A DNA stretch of 64,000 nucleotides from UBA11591 sp040220895. Lineage in GTDB: Bacteria; Bacteroidota; Bacteroidia; Flavobacteriales_E; Vicingaceae. The DNA lies in NCBI GenBank assembly GCA_040220895.1, contig JAVJVY010000023.1, positions 1 through 64,000 on the forward strand. The letters run 5' to 3'. Position numbers and translations under genes: made by a program. Positions 25,560 through 33,858 of the stretch are shown here, piece after piece (positions within the stretch are counted from its first letter, which is position 1; each line of letters begins with the position of its first letter). The notes under the pieces were generated by a model. It did not search any database and was not told the origin of the DNA. It saw only the letters and a program-made list of their open reading frames with translations.

Positions 25560-25589
25560 TTGTTCGTAATCGTATTAAATTTACTTTTG
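25560..25589 (+). promoter_or_regulatory. glyS promoter (TTG-N19-TACTTTTG)
   Basis: TTG at 25560-25562, 19 bp, then TACTTTTG at 25582-25589 match the Bacteroidota consensus fully. The glyS ATG begins 4 nt after the box, so transcription should start at or next to the start codon. Confidence 0.72.
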
Positions 25590-25593
25590 CGCC

Positions 25594-27111
25594 ATGTCTC
25601 AGCAAGAAGATCTTCTTAAAAAAGTCATTTCACATTCCAAGGAATATGGTTATGTTTTTCAGTCAAGTGAAATCTATGACGGCTTGGGGGCCGTTTACGA
25701 TTATGGTCCGTACGGTGTTGAACTAAAGAATAATATTCGCAGGCATTGGTGGAAAAACATGGTTCAGAAAAATGAGAACATCGTGGGCATTGACTCGGCC
25801 ATTTTCATGCACCCACAGGTTTGGAAAGCTTCGGGTCACGTTGATGCTTTTAACGACCCGCTAATCGATAACAAGGATTCAAAAAAACGCTACCGGGCCG
25901 ATGTTCTGATTGAAGACCACCTTGAAAAGATCCGTGGCAAGATCGCAAAAGAGGTAGACAAGGCTGCAAAACGATTTGGCGATTCTTTTGATGAAAAGCA
26001 GTATACTTCGACCAATCCAAGGGTGATGGGATACCAGGAAATGATCGCGCAAATCGAAACGCGTTTTCGTGTAGCCATGGAAGAAGGTGACCTGGAAGCT
26101 GTCCGAGATTTAATTGTAGAATGTGACATTGTAGACCCGGTATCTGGTTCGCGCAACTGGACAGACGTGCGCCAGTTCAACCTGATGTTCGCCACCGACC
26201 TGGGTTCGACGGCCGAAGGTGCCCAAAAAATTTACCTGCGCCCCGAAACGGCCCAGGGCATTTTTGTCAATTTTCTGAATGTGCAGAAATCGGCCAGGAT
26301 GAAAATTCCCTTTGGAATTGCCCAAACCGGAAAGGCCTTTAGAAATGAGATCATTGCCCGCCAATTTATTTTCCGCATGAGGGAATTCGAGCAAATGGAA
26401 ATGCAATTCTTTGTAAAGCCCGGAGACGAAATGACCTGGTATGAATATTGGAAAGAAGAACGTGTTAAATGGCATCGGTCCCTCGGTTTTGAGGGAGATG
26501 CGATTCGATTCCACGATCACATCAAATTGGCTCATTACGCCAATGCTGCCTGTGACATCGAATTTAACTTCCCCATGGGATACAAGGAACTCGAGGGAAT
26601 TCACTCCCGAACGGATTTTGACCTAGCTCAGCACGAAAAGCTTTCGGGTAAAAAACTCCAATACTTTGATCCGGAAGAAAACACCAGCTACGTGCCTTTC
26701 GTCGTTGAAACTTCCATTGGTCTTGACCGGATGTTCCTGGCCATTTTGAGCCATGCCTACCTGGAAGAAAAACTCGAAGACGGAAGCGAGCGCATCGTGC
26801 TTCGCATCCCGCGAAGCATTGCCCCGGTAAAAGCAGCCGTCCTTCCATTGGTTAAAAAAGACGGACTACCCGAATTGGCCAGACAATTAATGGACGAACT
26901 CTCCGAGGACTTTAACTGTCAATACGACGAAAAAGATAGCATTGGTAAGCGATACAGGCGTCAGGATGCCATTGGCACTCCCTTTTGCATTACCGTGGAT
27001 CACGATTCATTGAACGATAAGTCGGCTACCATACGAGACCGAGACAGTATGCAACAATTCAGGATCGCTTTGAATAAAATTCCCGCTTACCTGAAGGAAA
27101 ACGCCTTATAA
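25594..27111 (+). CDS. glyS: Glycine--tRNA ligase (single-chain, alpha-2 type)
   Basis: A 505-residue class II synthetase charging tRNA-Gly, of the dimeric type used by Bacteroidota, archaea and eukaryotes. Visible elements are the N-terminal Y-G-Y-V-F-Q-S-S-E-I-Y-D-G-L-G-A-V-Y-D-Y-G-P, the motif 2 region F-R-N-E-I...F-R-M-R-E-F-E-Q-M-E-M-Q-F (about 248-270), motif 3 T-S-I-G-L-D-R (about 370) and a C-terminal anticodon-binding domain (about 405-500). The N-terminus matches the family start, which supports the ATG at 25594 despite its position 4 nt from the -7 box. Confidence 0.97.
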   Translation: MSQQEDLLKKVISHSKEYGYVFQSSEIYDGLGAVYDYGPYGVELKNNIRRHWWKNMVQKNENIVGIDSAIFMHPQVWKASGHVDAFNDPLIDNKDSKKRYRADVLIEDHLEKIRGKIAKEVDKAAKRFGDSFDEKQYTSTNPRVMGYQEMIAQIETRFRVAMEEGDLEAVRDLIVECDIVDPVSGSRNWTDVRQFNLMFATDLGSTAEGAQKIYLRPETAQGIFVNFLNVQKSARMKIPFGIAQTGKAFRNEIIARQFIFRMREFEQMEMQFFVKPGDEMTWYEYWKEERVKWHRSLGFEGDAIRFHDHIKLAHYANAACDIEFNFPMGYKELEGIHSRTDFDLAQHEKLSGKKLQYFDPEENTSYVPFVVETSIGLDRMFLAILSHAYLEEKLEDGSERIVLRIPRSIAPVKAAVLPLVKKDGLPELARQLMDELSEDFNCQYDEKDSIGKRYRRQDAIGTPFCITVDHDSLNDKSATIRDRDSMQQFRIALNKIPAYLKENAL

Positions 27112-28464
27112 ATTGGCCTCGTAATCGGGCCGGCTAAACAGCTCTTTCAAATTCTCTGGTCGTTCGGTCTGTAAAAAAATGGCCCAATAGGATTCTTTTG
27201 TCATTCCGTCAAAATGGAAAAATCCACTGTAGTACTGCCAGGTTTGGAATAAGTTGAGTGCAACCAGTAGAAAGAATACCAAAAAAGAAGGAATCTTCAG
27301 AATAGGTTTTTTGCTCATCAAGAAGTGCAGTGTAGCAGCCAGGGGAAGGCTAAGAAAAGCATAAGTGTCTATCATGGCCCGGCTTCCAAATGAACCGCCG
27401 TACCACCAGCAATACCAACTGAAAATGACGTAGGTGGTTATGATGAAATACACAATCAAGGCCCTGTTTAGACCTGAGTCAAGGCGTTTGAAAAAGAAAA
27501 AGCCAATGAGGGGAAGAGCCATCAACGGGGTGTAAAGTAGCCACCCTTTTCTGAAACTGAAAAATCCGTTAACAATGTTCCCAGTGCGTTCGAAATGAAA
27601 TCCCTCTTCGCCATAAGTATCAATAAAAAAATGCCCTCCGTAGATCTTCCAGTAAAAAAGTTGTGGTAACAAAGAGATAATAACGAACAAAGCCATCCAG
27701 ATAATCGGTTGGAATTGTTTGAAGTTCAACCCTCCAACTTTCTGTAACTTTTCTAAATAGAAAAACATTGGCAATATAAAAACCGTGGCGTTAACCGGCC
27801 TGATCAATACAATCAATCCCCCCACCAGGCCCATGATTGCGCTATTTCTGAATGACATATTTTCGCGCCAAAGAAGCGATAGCCAAAGAAAAATCGCGGC
27901 TGTGGAAAACGAGTAGACGTGACTCATCATGCTTTCACCCATGGTATAATAATGCAGGTTGGTGCCAATTGCTAATAGTAATAGTGTCAAGGCAACGATG
28001 CCTTCATTGTAAAATCGAAGAAGAACCTTCCGAAGAAAATAAAGTCCGATCAAGGCCCAGAAGACACCGGCCATGTTCAGATACATTTCATAAAACACAG
28101 AGTATCCGTTTTGTGGTTCGTCCGTAAAATACGTGTGGAAATGACCCAGGAAAAAGAATGGGGCGTACATCACCGAAACGCCCATCAGGGCTTTGGAAAC
28201 CCGTTTGCCATTTGCCATTTGCCTGTAAATCACCTTTTCTTTGTAATTCAGAGGCATACTGTCAGCGAATTTGAGCGACAGGTCGTGGTAAATAAATGCG
28301 GCAGGCAGGTAAACATAGAAGTATTTGGTGTCAGAAACGGCGATCACGCTCTGCGATTTCCATTTTGCCAACTGTTGAATGCGTGTAGTCCAAAAAATAC
28401 CTATGAAGAGGATGAGGTAGAGCGAAAAATTTCGCCTTGTCATTTCTTTTAACTTGCCTAACAA
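27106..28464 (-). CDS. Multi-pass membrane protein, GT-C glycosyltransferase-like
   Basis: A 452-residue protein with about ten to eleven membrane segments. After the first helix comes a luminal-type loop (S-D-T-K-Y-F-Y-V-Y-L-P), as in GT-C fold glycosyltransferases or dolichyl-phosphate-mannose-type transferases; I cannot assign a specific family. It is the last gene of the prs-rplY-pth operon (7 bp after pth), and its 3' end overlaps the convergent glyS by 6 bp. A role in transferring sugars to surface molecules is conjecture. Confidence 0.7.
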   Translation of the reverse strand: MLGKLKEMTRRNFSLYLILFIGIFWTTRIQQLAKWKSQSVIAVSDTKYFYVYLPAAFIYHDLSLKFADSMPLNYKEKVIYRQMANGKRVSKALMGVSVMYAPFFFLGHFHTYFTDEPQNGYSVFYEMYLNMAGVFWALIGLYFLRKVLLRFYNEGIVALTLLLLAIGTNLHYYTMGESMMSHVYSFSTAAIFLWLSLLWRENMSFRNSAIMGLVGGLIVLIRPVNATVFILPMFFYLEKLQKVGGLNFKQFQPIIWMALFVIISLLPQLFYWKIYGGHFFIDTYGEEGFHFERTGNIVNGFFSFRKGWLLYTPLMALPLIGFFFFKRLDSGLNRALIVYFIITTYVIFSWYCWWYGGSFGSRAMIDTYAFLSLPLAATLHFLMSKKPILKIPSFLVFFLLVALNLFQTWQYYSGFFHFDGMTKESYWAIFLQTERPENLKELFSRPDYEANL

Positions 28465-28471
28465 GCCTGTG

Positions 28472-29035
28472 TTATTTACTATTGAATTCGGTCATGGTTT
28501 TCCCCAGACCAAGATAAGCAAAGGCATTGATGGCATCGGCGCATATTTCAAGGCGTTCACCAAGGGTCGATTCTTCTACTTCGCTCCACTTGTCCAGGAC
28601 GTAATTCACCTGACTTCCCTTATGAAAATCATCACCTATGCCAAACCTCAGTCGTGCGTATTGCGCGGAATCGAGTAAATCGTTGATGCTCTTCAATCCA
28701 TTGTGGCCGCCATCGCTACCTTTTCCGCGAATACGGATCTTTCCAAAAGGGAGGGCAATGTCGTCGGTCAATACCAATAAGCGCTCAAGGGGGATCTTTT
28801 CCTGCTCCATCCAATACCTGACGGCTTTGCCGCTCAGGTTCATGTAGGTCGAAGGCTTAAGCAGTATGAGTTGCCGGCCCCGGTAGCGTGCTTTCGCGAT
28901 GGCCCCATAACGGGCATCGGCAAAAAAAATACCGGACCGCTTTGCATAGCAGTCCAGTATTTCAAATCCAACGTTGTGCCTGGTATGCTGGTATTCTGAT
29001 CCTATATTGCCTAAACCGGCAATGAGGTATTTCAT
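28472..29035 (-). CDS. pth: Peptidyl-tRNA hydrolase
   Basis: A 187-residue enzyme that cleaves peptidyl-tRNA released from stalled ribosomes. The N-terminal G-L-G-N-I-G...T-R-H-N-V-G-F carries Asn10 and catalytic His20. K-P-S-T-Y-M-N-L-S-G (about 60-69), D-D at about 92-93 and G-S-D-G-G-H-N-G-L near 110 complete the site. Asn10 is followed by Ile where Pro is more usual. It lies 17 bp after rplY. Confidence 0.96.
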   Translation of the reverse strand: MKYLIAGLGNIGSEYQHTRHNVGFEILDCYAKRSGIFFADARYGAIAKARYRGRQLILLKPSTYMNLSGKAVRYWMEQEKIPLERLLVLTDDIALPFGKIRIRGKGSDGGHNGLKSINDLLDSAQYARLRFGIGDDFHKGSQVNYVLDKWSEVEESTLGERLEICADAINAFAYLGLGKTMTEFNSK

Positions 29036-29052
29036 CTTACCGGCAATTTAGG

Positions 29053-29745
29053 TTATTGACCCTTTTTTTCCTCGGCAGGGGCTTCAGCTGCACCGTCAGC
29101 AGGAGTTTCACCTTCCGCGCTTGCTTCGGCACCTTCGGCACCTTCAGCACCTTCCGCACCTTCCGCACCTTCTTCTTCTTCGTCAAGTACCGGAGCAATT
29201 TCTTCTATTGTTCGGGCCGCTTTCACGCGGACGATAACTGCATTTTCAGAATCGAGTTTCTCCATACCTTCGATGTCAGCTACCTTTATGGATCCGCCAA
29301 TGTCAAGATCACTGATGTCAATTTCGATGCGCTCGGGCATATCAGCAGGGATTCCACGCACTTTGAGTCTTCTCATTTTAACAACAAGCATTCCACCATT
29401 CAATACACCAATGGATTTTCCAATAATCTCAATAGGAATGTCCAGATTAGCTTTCTTGCCAACCGCAGCTTCAAGAAAATCAACATGAAGTAGTTTATCT
29501 GTAACTGGATGATATTGAGCATCTTGAACGATAACTCTCGTGTTTTCTTCACCCATATTCAGGTTGATAAGGAAAAGGTCCTCTGATTGCACGAGTTTGA
29601 CTAATGGCAGGTAATCTACTTCGATGTGCTTGTTTCCTCCGGCCCCGTAAACCACGGCAGGTACCTTGTCATTTTTGCGCGACATCATGGCACTCTTTCC
29701 ACCGGTGCTCTTCCTAATATCTGCTTTAAGTTCTGCAGTTTTCAT
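29053..29745 (-). CDS. rplY: 50S ribosomal protein L25/general stress protein Ctc
   Basis: A 230-residue Ctc-type L25 that binds 5S rRNA. It has an N-terminal L25 domain (about 1-95), a C-terminal beta domain (about 100-185) and an acidic Ala/Glu/Gly tail (about 186-230) with five G-A-E triplets. The tail is encoded by a 9-bp tandem repeat (29129-29172) that could vary in number. It sits between prs and pth, a widely conserved order. Confidence 0.95.
   Translation of the reverse strand: MKTAELKADIRKSTGGKSAMMSRKNDKVPAVVYGAGGNKHIEVDYLPLVKLVQSEDLFLINLNMGEENTRVIVQDAQYHPVTDKLLHVDFLEAAVGKKANLDIPIEIIGKSIGVLNGGMLVVKMRRLKVRGIPADMPERIEIDISDLDIGGSIKVADIEGMEKLDSENAVIVRVKAARTIEEIAPVLDEEEEGAEGAEGAEGAEGAEASAEGETPADGAAEAPAEEKKGQ
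29129..29172. repeat. 9-bp tandem repeat encoding GAE triplets in rplY
   Basis: About five copies of a 9-mer, GCACCTTCN with small variations on the plus strand, encode G-A-E units in the acidic C-terminal tail of L25. Slippage here would change length without breaking frame. Confidence 0.7.
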
Positions 29746-29763
29746 TGCTTATTGATTAGTGTG

Positions 29764-30696
29764 TTAAATAATAAAACTTGTGCTGATCGATTCGTGGCTT
29801 TCGATCTTCTCAATTACTTTGGCAAACAGGTCGGCCACGGTCAGTACCTGAATTTTTGGAGAAGTTCGTTTCTGGGGAATGGTATCGGTCACGATGAGTG
29901 ATTCCAATCCTGAATTTTCAATTTTTTCGTATGCGTTGCCAGATAGAATGGCATGGGTGCAAACCGCTCTAACAGATGTTGCGCCTTTTTCCAGCATCAA
30001 ATCTGCGGCCATGCACAATGTGCCGCCTGTGTCAATCATGTCGTCCAACAAAATGACGTTTCTTCCTTCGACTTCACCAATGAGGGTCATGTTATGCACT
30101 TCGTTTGCCTGTTTGCGCTGTTTGTAGCAGATGGCCATTTCTGAATCGAAGAATTTGGCGTAGGCATTTGCCCTTTTCGATCCACCGGTATCGGGGGCAG
30201 CCATGACCAGATTGTCTAGGTTCAGTTCTTTGATGTAGGGTACAAAAATGGACGAAGCATAGAGGTGATCGACAGGCACTTCAAAAAATCCCTGTATTTG
30301 ATCTGCGTGCAGGTCCATAGTCATTATCCGGTCAACACCGGCGGCTGAAAGCAAGTTTGCGACTAGTTTTGAACCAATGGAAACTCTGGGCTTGTCTTTT
30401 CTGTCCTGGCGGGCAAATCCAAAATACGGCAGAACAGCCACAATGCTTTTTGCAGAAGCTCTTTTAGCCGCATCAACCATAAGCAATAACTCAAAGAGGT
30501 TCTCGGTTGGCTGAAAGGTAGACTGAATAATGAAAATATCTGAACCCCTTACGGTTTCTTCAAACGAAGGTTGGATCTCACCATCACTGAAGCGATTAAG
30601 GGTCACTTCTCCAAGACTGACACCGTATTTAGAGGCAATACGTTCTGCCAGATCTTGGGAGGCACTTCCTGCAAATATTTTGACGGTTGATGGCAA
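29764..30696 (-). CDS. prs: Ribose-phosphate pyrophosphokinase
   Basis: A 310-residue enzyme making PRPP from ribose 5-phosphate and ATP for nucleotide, histidine and tryptophan synthesis. Visible motifs are the F-S-D-G-E-I-Q region (about 36-42), D-L-H-A-D-Q-I-Q-G-F-F (about 126-136) and the PRPP loop D-D-M-I-D-T-G-G-T-L (about 217-226). The start is TTG (30696): no ATG lies between the promoter and this codon. It leads the prs-rplY-pth operon. Confidence 0.96.
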   Translation of the reverse strand: MPSTVKIFAGSASQDLAERIASKYGVSLGEVTLNRFSDGEIQPSFEETVRGSDIFIIQSTFQPTENLFELLLMVDAAKRASAKSIVAVLPYFGFARQDRKDKPRVSIGSKLVANLLSAAGVDRIMTMDLHADQIQGFFEVPVDHLYASSIFVPYIKELNLDNLVMAAPDTGGSKRANAYAKFFDSEMAICYKQRKQANEVHNMTLIGEVEGRNVILLDDMIDTGGTLCMAADLMLEKGATSVRAVCTHAILSGNAYEKIENSGLESLIVTDTIPQKRTSPKIQVLTVADLFAKVIEKIESHESISTSFII

Positions 30697-30718
30697 TTTC
30701 AGGGTCTTAAAAAGCGGG

Positions 30719-30749
30719 CAAACTTAACCATTAATCCCTTGTAAGACAA
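30719..30749 (-). promoter_or_regulatory. prs promoter (TTG-N20-TAAGTTTG)
   Basis: Minus-strand TTG (30749-30747), a 20-bp spacer and TAAGTTTG (30726-30719) are a perfect Bacteroidota promoter. The TTG start of prs is 22 bp beyond the box. Confidence 0.75.
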
Positions 30750-30833
30750 ACAATCAAGTCCAGAAGAATGATTTTTTTTCGCGCTCTTCGAGCTGAAGTC
30801 CGTCGAATTCAATAATTTCGCCCTCCCTCCCAT

Positions 30834-30917
30834 GCCGAAGTGGCGGAACTGGTAGACGCGCTGGATTCAAAATCCAGTGATGGCAACATCGTGCGGGTTC
30901 GATTCCCGCCTTCGGTA
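30834..30917 (+). tRNA. tRNA-Leu (anticodon CAA)
   Basis: An 84-nt class II tRNA. The acceptor GCCGAAG pairs with CTTCGGT (one G-U). The D-arm is TGGCGGAACTGGTAGACGCG. The anticodon stem CTGGA/TCCAG encloses the loop TTCAAAA with anticodon CAA, reading UUG. A variable arm (TGATGGCAACATCGT) and a T-arm GCGGG-TTCGATT-CCCGC complete it. The 3' CCA is not encoded (ACA A follows). A hairpin terminator follows 10 nt later; a TAATTTCG box (30813-30820) is a possible -7 element. Confidence 0.97.
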
Positions 30918-30927
30918 CAAGAAAAAG

Positions 30928-30951
30928 ACCCGTCGACAGACGGGTTTTTTT
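30928..30951 (+). terminator. Intrinsic terminator after tRNA-Leu
   Basis: ACCCGTC-gaca-GACGGGT, a perfect 7-bp stem with a 4-nt loop, followed by seven T residues. It begins 11 nt beyond the tRNA. Confidence 0.88.
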
Positions 30952-31570
30952 ATTTGTGACGACGGTTGAAAGCTTGCTTTCATAAGGATGGAACAAATAA
31001 AAAAATAAGATCGAGGAACGAGATCGGTCTTTTTCTTGTGACCACCCCCATGGGAAGATTTGAGGAAGCTTGGAGCGCAGTGACAAGTTCCGAAAATCAA
31101 TCCCGCGCCCTAACTTGAGGAAATCAACAAACGATGTTGGTTTTGCTTTGTAAGCCTTCCCCCATGGGAAGATTTGAGGAAGCTTGGAGCCCAGTGACAA
31201 GTTCCGAAAATCAATCCCGCCGGATTAAGTGTGACTGTGACAGTGAGTGAGGAGGTTTATTTATTCAATTTCGTCAATACCCGCCGACGAAGGAGGTGGG
31301 TTTTGCTTTGTTAACCCACCCCCATGGGAAGATTTGAGGAAGCTCGATTCAAAGAATCGAGTTCCGAAAATCAATCCCGCCGTAGCAGAGTGAGTGTGAC
31401 TGTGAAAGTGAGCAGGGAGGTTTTTCTTGTTAACCACACCCCCCGGATAAAAGTGTGAATGTGAAAGCGAATGGTAAAGTTTCGCCTTGAAATATCCACC
31501 CCTCCGATAGCAGTTAAAAAAGAATACCGAAAGATTTAATCTACCTTCGTAAAAATTATAAGTTAAGCTT
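30952..31570. repeat. Gene-free region with a cluster of structured intergenic repeats
   Basis: A 62-nt element occurs three times (31045-31106, 31159-31220, 31319-31380), each starting CCCCCATGGGAAGATTTGAGG and ending TTCCGAAAATCAATCCCGC around a variable 19-nt hairpin. The sequence before each copy is itself a hairpin of GG-rich and CC-rich arms with a TTGCTTTG- or TTTCTTG-type loop. A second motif, beginning AGTGTGACTGTGA, occurs at 31228-31258 and 31393-31423. Apparent reading frames across the region are shadows of the repeats. No gene is supported. Confidence 0.8.
31441..31464. repeat. 24-bp direct repeat, left copy
   Basis: Starts CCCCGGATAAAAGTGTGA. It matches 32927-32950 at 23 of 24 positions. 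The two copies flank the secreted-protein gene 31571-32917 in direct orientation. Confidence 0.75.
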
Positions 31571-32917
31571 ATGCCGTCTTTCAGTTCCAGCAGAGCAAAA
31601 TCTGCTATTCTCAGCCTGTTTTTTCTATTATTATTCAACGCCATTCAATCCCAAAACCTGGTGATTGATTCAATTGTTCCTCCATCAAATGCATATAATT
31701 GCAGCACCAACGTGGTGACGGCCTACCTCTATCTTGGCTGCATCAATTACTCCTATTCAGGAACCTCCGTTAGTGTCAGTGGTAATACAATTACTATCGA
31801 TATCGCTTATACTTTTAGCCTACAGTGTTTTGGGGCTATAACTTATCCGACTCATACAATTTCACTCGTGAATTTGGCCCCTGGGAACTACACGATCAAT
31901 ACCTCGGTTAGCTATGTAGGTGTGGGCGTGGTCGGTTCCGTTTCAAAAAGTATGATTGTAGCTGATTGCTGTCCAAACGCTGCTTTTCAGCCGGCATTCG
32001 CCATAAGCGACTCTATTATTTGCAAAGGAGACAGCGTTGTGTGCACCAATACAAGTGCCGGAAGCTTGCTGAGTTATGAGTGGTTCGTTGATGGAGTTTA
32101 TGAAGATTCCACAACTAATTTCTCAACACTTTTTTCAACTCCCGGAGTGTATACCATTACCCTGCGTGTTGATAGTGGGACAGCATGCTTAAGATCGACC
32201 AGCCGGAATATTATTGTCAATGACTTTCCAGAGCTAGAGCTCGGTTCAAACAAAAGCTTCTGTGTAGGGCAAAGTGCCACGCTAAATGCAGGAACTGGAT
32301 GGGGAAGCTTTCAATGGAGCACCAATGAAACCACTCAAAGTATCGTCGTGACTGATTCTGGGAGATATACATTAATTGCACAAGACACCGCCATGTGCGG
32401 TTTGCAATACGATACCGTTTACATTGCTCACAAATCTACACCAATGGTCAACCTTGGGAATGACACTGCCTTATGTCCAGGCGCTACACTGAGCTTAAAG
32501 GCCGGTAATTTAGGGGCCAACTATCTGTGGCATGATAATTCCACCGCTCCGGTTTATCTTGTTTCAGCGGCAGGAAAATATTGGGTGAAAGCGACGTTCT
32601 CCAACCTTTGTTCAAATACGGACACTATTGAAGTGACCTATGATGGATGTGTCGGAATCGAACAAGTTGCTCAAGATAATCGATTGAACGTTTATCCAAA
32701 TCCATTCACCGACCAGATCCAAATTAGCCTGGATCCAAATTCAGGTCCGGCGTCAGTCACCCTGATTGACCCATTCGGGAAAATTCTGGGCGAGTATACT
32801 TTCTCGGGAATGATCCACTCTATTGATGTATCTGATCTTGATAGCGGTGTTTATTTCACGGTGGTTCGGCTTGGTCAGGAAGTAAAAACCTTCAAACTAC
32901 TGAAGCTTAGTTTATAG
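31571..32917 (+). CDS. Secreted PKD-type protein with T9SS type A sorting domain
   Basis: A 448-residue exported protein. A signal peptide (about 1-28, ending I-Q-S-Q) is followed by a Cys-containing domain, a PKD-like domain (Y-E-W-F-V-D...P-G-V-Y-T-I-T-L, about 165-215), and two Ig-like segments (L-G-S-N-K-S-F-C and L-G-N-D-T-A-L-C, each followed by W-x-x-x...G-x-Y). The T9SS C-terminal domain is L-N-V-Y-P-N-P-F near 375 with L-D-S-G-V-Y-F near 427. It is expected on the cell surface or in the medium. A TACCTTCG box (31542-31549) lies 21 bp before the ATG. The gene is flanked by a 24-bp direct repeat. Confidence 0.88.
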   Translation: MPSFSSSRAKSAILSLFFLLLFNAIQSQNLVIDSIVPPSNAYNCSTNVVTAYLYLGCINYSYSGTSVSVSGNTITIDIAYTFSLQCFGAITYPTHTISLVNLAPGNYTINTSVSYVGVGVVGSVSKSMIVADCCPNAAFQPAFAISDSIICKGDSVVCTNTSAGSLLSYEWFVDGVYEDSTTNFSTLFSTPGVYTITLRVDSGTACLRSTSRNIIVNDFPELELGSNKSFCVGQSATLNAGTGWGSFQWSTNETTQSIVVTDSGRYTLIAQDTAMCGLQYDTVYIAHKSTPMVNLGNDTALCPGATLSLKAGNLGANYLWHDNSTAPVYLVSAAGKYWVKATFSNLCSNTDTIEVTYDGCVGIEQVAQDNRLNVYPNPFTDQIQISLDPNSGPASVTLIDPFGKILGEYTFSGMIHSIDVSDLDSGVYFTVVRLGQEVKTFKLLKLSL

Positions 32918-32926
32918 CAGGTAAGG

Positions 32927-32950
32927 CCCCGGATAAAAGTGTGAGTGTGA
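32927..32950. repeat. 24-bp direct repeat, right copy
   Basis: Second copy of the repeat at 31441-31464, with one mismatch (A to G). It lies 9 bp after the stop of the secreted-protein gene. Confidence 0.75.
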
Positions 32951-33037
32951 GTTAGTCATCATTTGTTCAAAAAGCCCGTTACCCATTAATCTATCAGATT
33001 CCTTACCTTGCCTATTCCACAGCAGACCGTTTAAACG

Positions 33038-33799
33038 ATGAAAAAACTCACGCTATTGTGCCTTGTTTTACTCGCTCAAACTTACTTTATCTCTGCACAG
33101 GAAATAGCTGGCGTTAGCGAGCCTGATCCAAGCATCATAATACAACGACCAAATGTTGTTAAGATCAATTCACTGGCCATCGCCTTTAGCAATGCTTCCT
33201 TTATTTACGAAAGGGCTATTCGACCCAGACTTTCTGTCGCCTTGGGTATTGGTTACAAATTTACGGGCTCCGAGCCCAATATTTTTACCGTAAATAATTC
33301 AGTGATTTCCGCAAACCTTGGCAAGATCAAGGGCATTTCCATCACCCCCGAACTGCGATATTACCTGAGAACCTGCGACGCTTCAACACTGGAAGGATTC
33401 TATGGTGGGCTGTATTTCAGGTACAACAGAAACTGGACCGATGCGCAGTTCGATTATTTTCCTGAAAATTCCCCTGCAGAAACCAGCACCTCTGAAATAG
33501 CACTTAGGGAATTTGGCGTCGGAATTGAACTTGGCTATCAAATACTGATTAAAGAACGCTTAAGCATTGACTTTTTGTTCTTCGGGCCTCGATTTTCAAG
33601 CTACACATTAAACTATGCATTTGATCAAACATCGAGTGACCAATTTATAGGAGACCTTTCTGATTATTTGAACGAAGTGGCCGACCGATTCGGTTTTGAT
33701 TACGATATCGATATAAAAAAAGAAGGTCAAAAAGATCTGAGAACCTCCTTTGGCTTTATGAACATGCGCTTTGGATTGTCATTGGGCTATGCTTTTTAG
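33038..33799 (+). CDS. Outer-membrane beta-barrel protein (DUF3575-like)
   Basis: A 253-residue protein with a signal peptide (about 1-20, ending I-S-A-Q), amphipathic strands and a C-terminal aromatic residue (G-Y-A-F) typical of outer-membrane barrels. The P-E-L-R-Y-Y-L-R and Y-G-G-L-Y-F-R-Y-N strands around residues 108-130 resemble DUF3575 proteins. Function unknown. It is not obviously linked to its neighbours. Confidence 0.75.
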   Translation: MKKLTLLCLVLLAQTYFISAQEIAGVSEPDPSIIIQRPNVVKINSLAIAFSNASFIYERAIRPRLSVALGIGYKFTGSEPNIFTVNNSVISANLGKIKGISITPELRYYLRTCDASTLEGFYGGLYFRYNRNWTDAQFDYFPENSPAETSTSEIALREFGVGIELGYQILIKERLSIDFLFFGPRFSSYTLNYAFDQTSSDQFIGDLSDYLNEVADRFGFDYDIDIKKEGQKDLRTSFGFMNMRFGLSLGYAF

Positions 33800-33858
33800 A
33801 CTGTGATGCTCGATACTACCTTTTCATTCATTCATGAATACAGAAACGCTTTCAAAAG

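Noticed and set aside
25167..25619. 150-codon plus-strand frame opposite DUF3109
   Set aside because: DUF3109 on the minus strand has the family cysteines and a promoter; the plus frame runs into glyS out of frame.
30754..31200. 148-codon minus-strand frame across tRNA-Leu and repeats
   Set aside because: Part of its translation is the antisense of tRNA-Leu and the rest is the structured repeats. It is not a gene.
30952..31570. Integron attC sites
   Set aside because: Imperfect inverted repeats are present, but I see no GTTRRRY core, no integrase gene and no cassette array.
30952..31570. CRISPR array
   Set aside because: Repeats are 62 nt, only three copies, unevenly spaced (114 and 160 bp), and there are no cas genes.
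31261..31644. 127-codon minus-strand frame in the repeat cluster
   Set aside because: Made of repeat sequence and the antisense of the next gene's start, with no signal or family resemblance.
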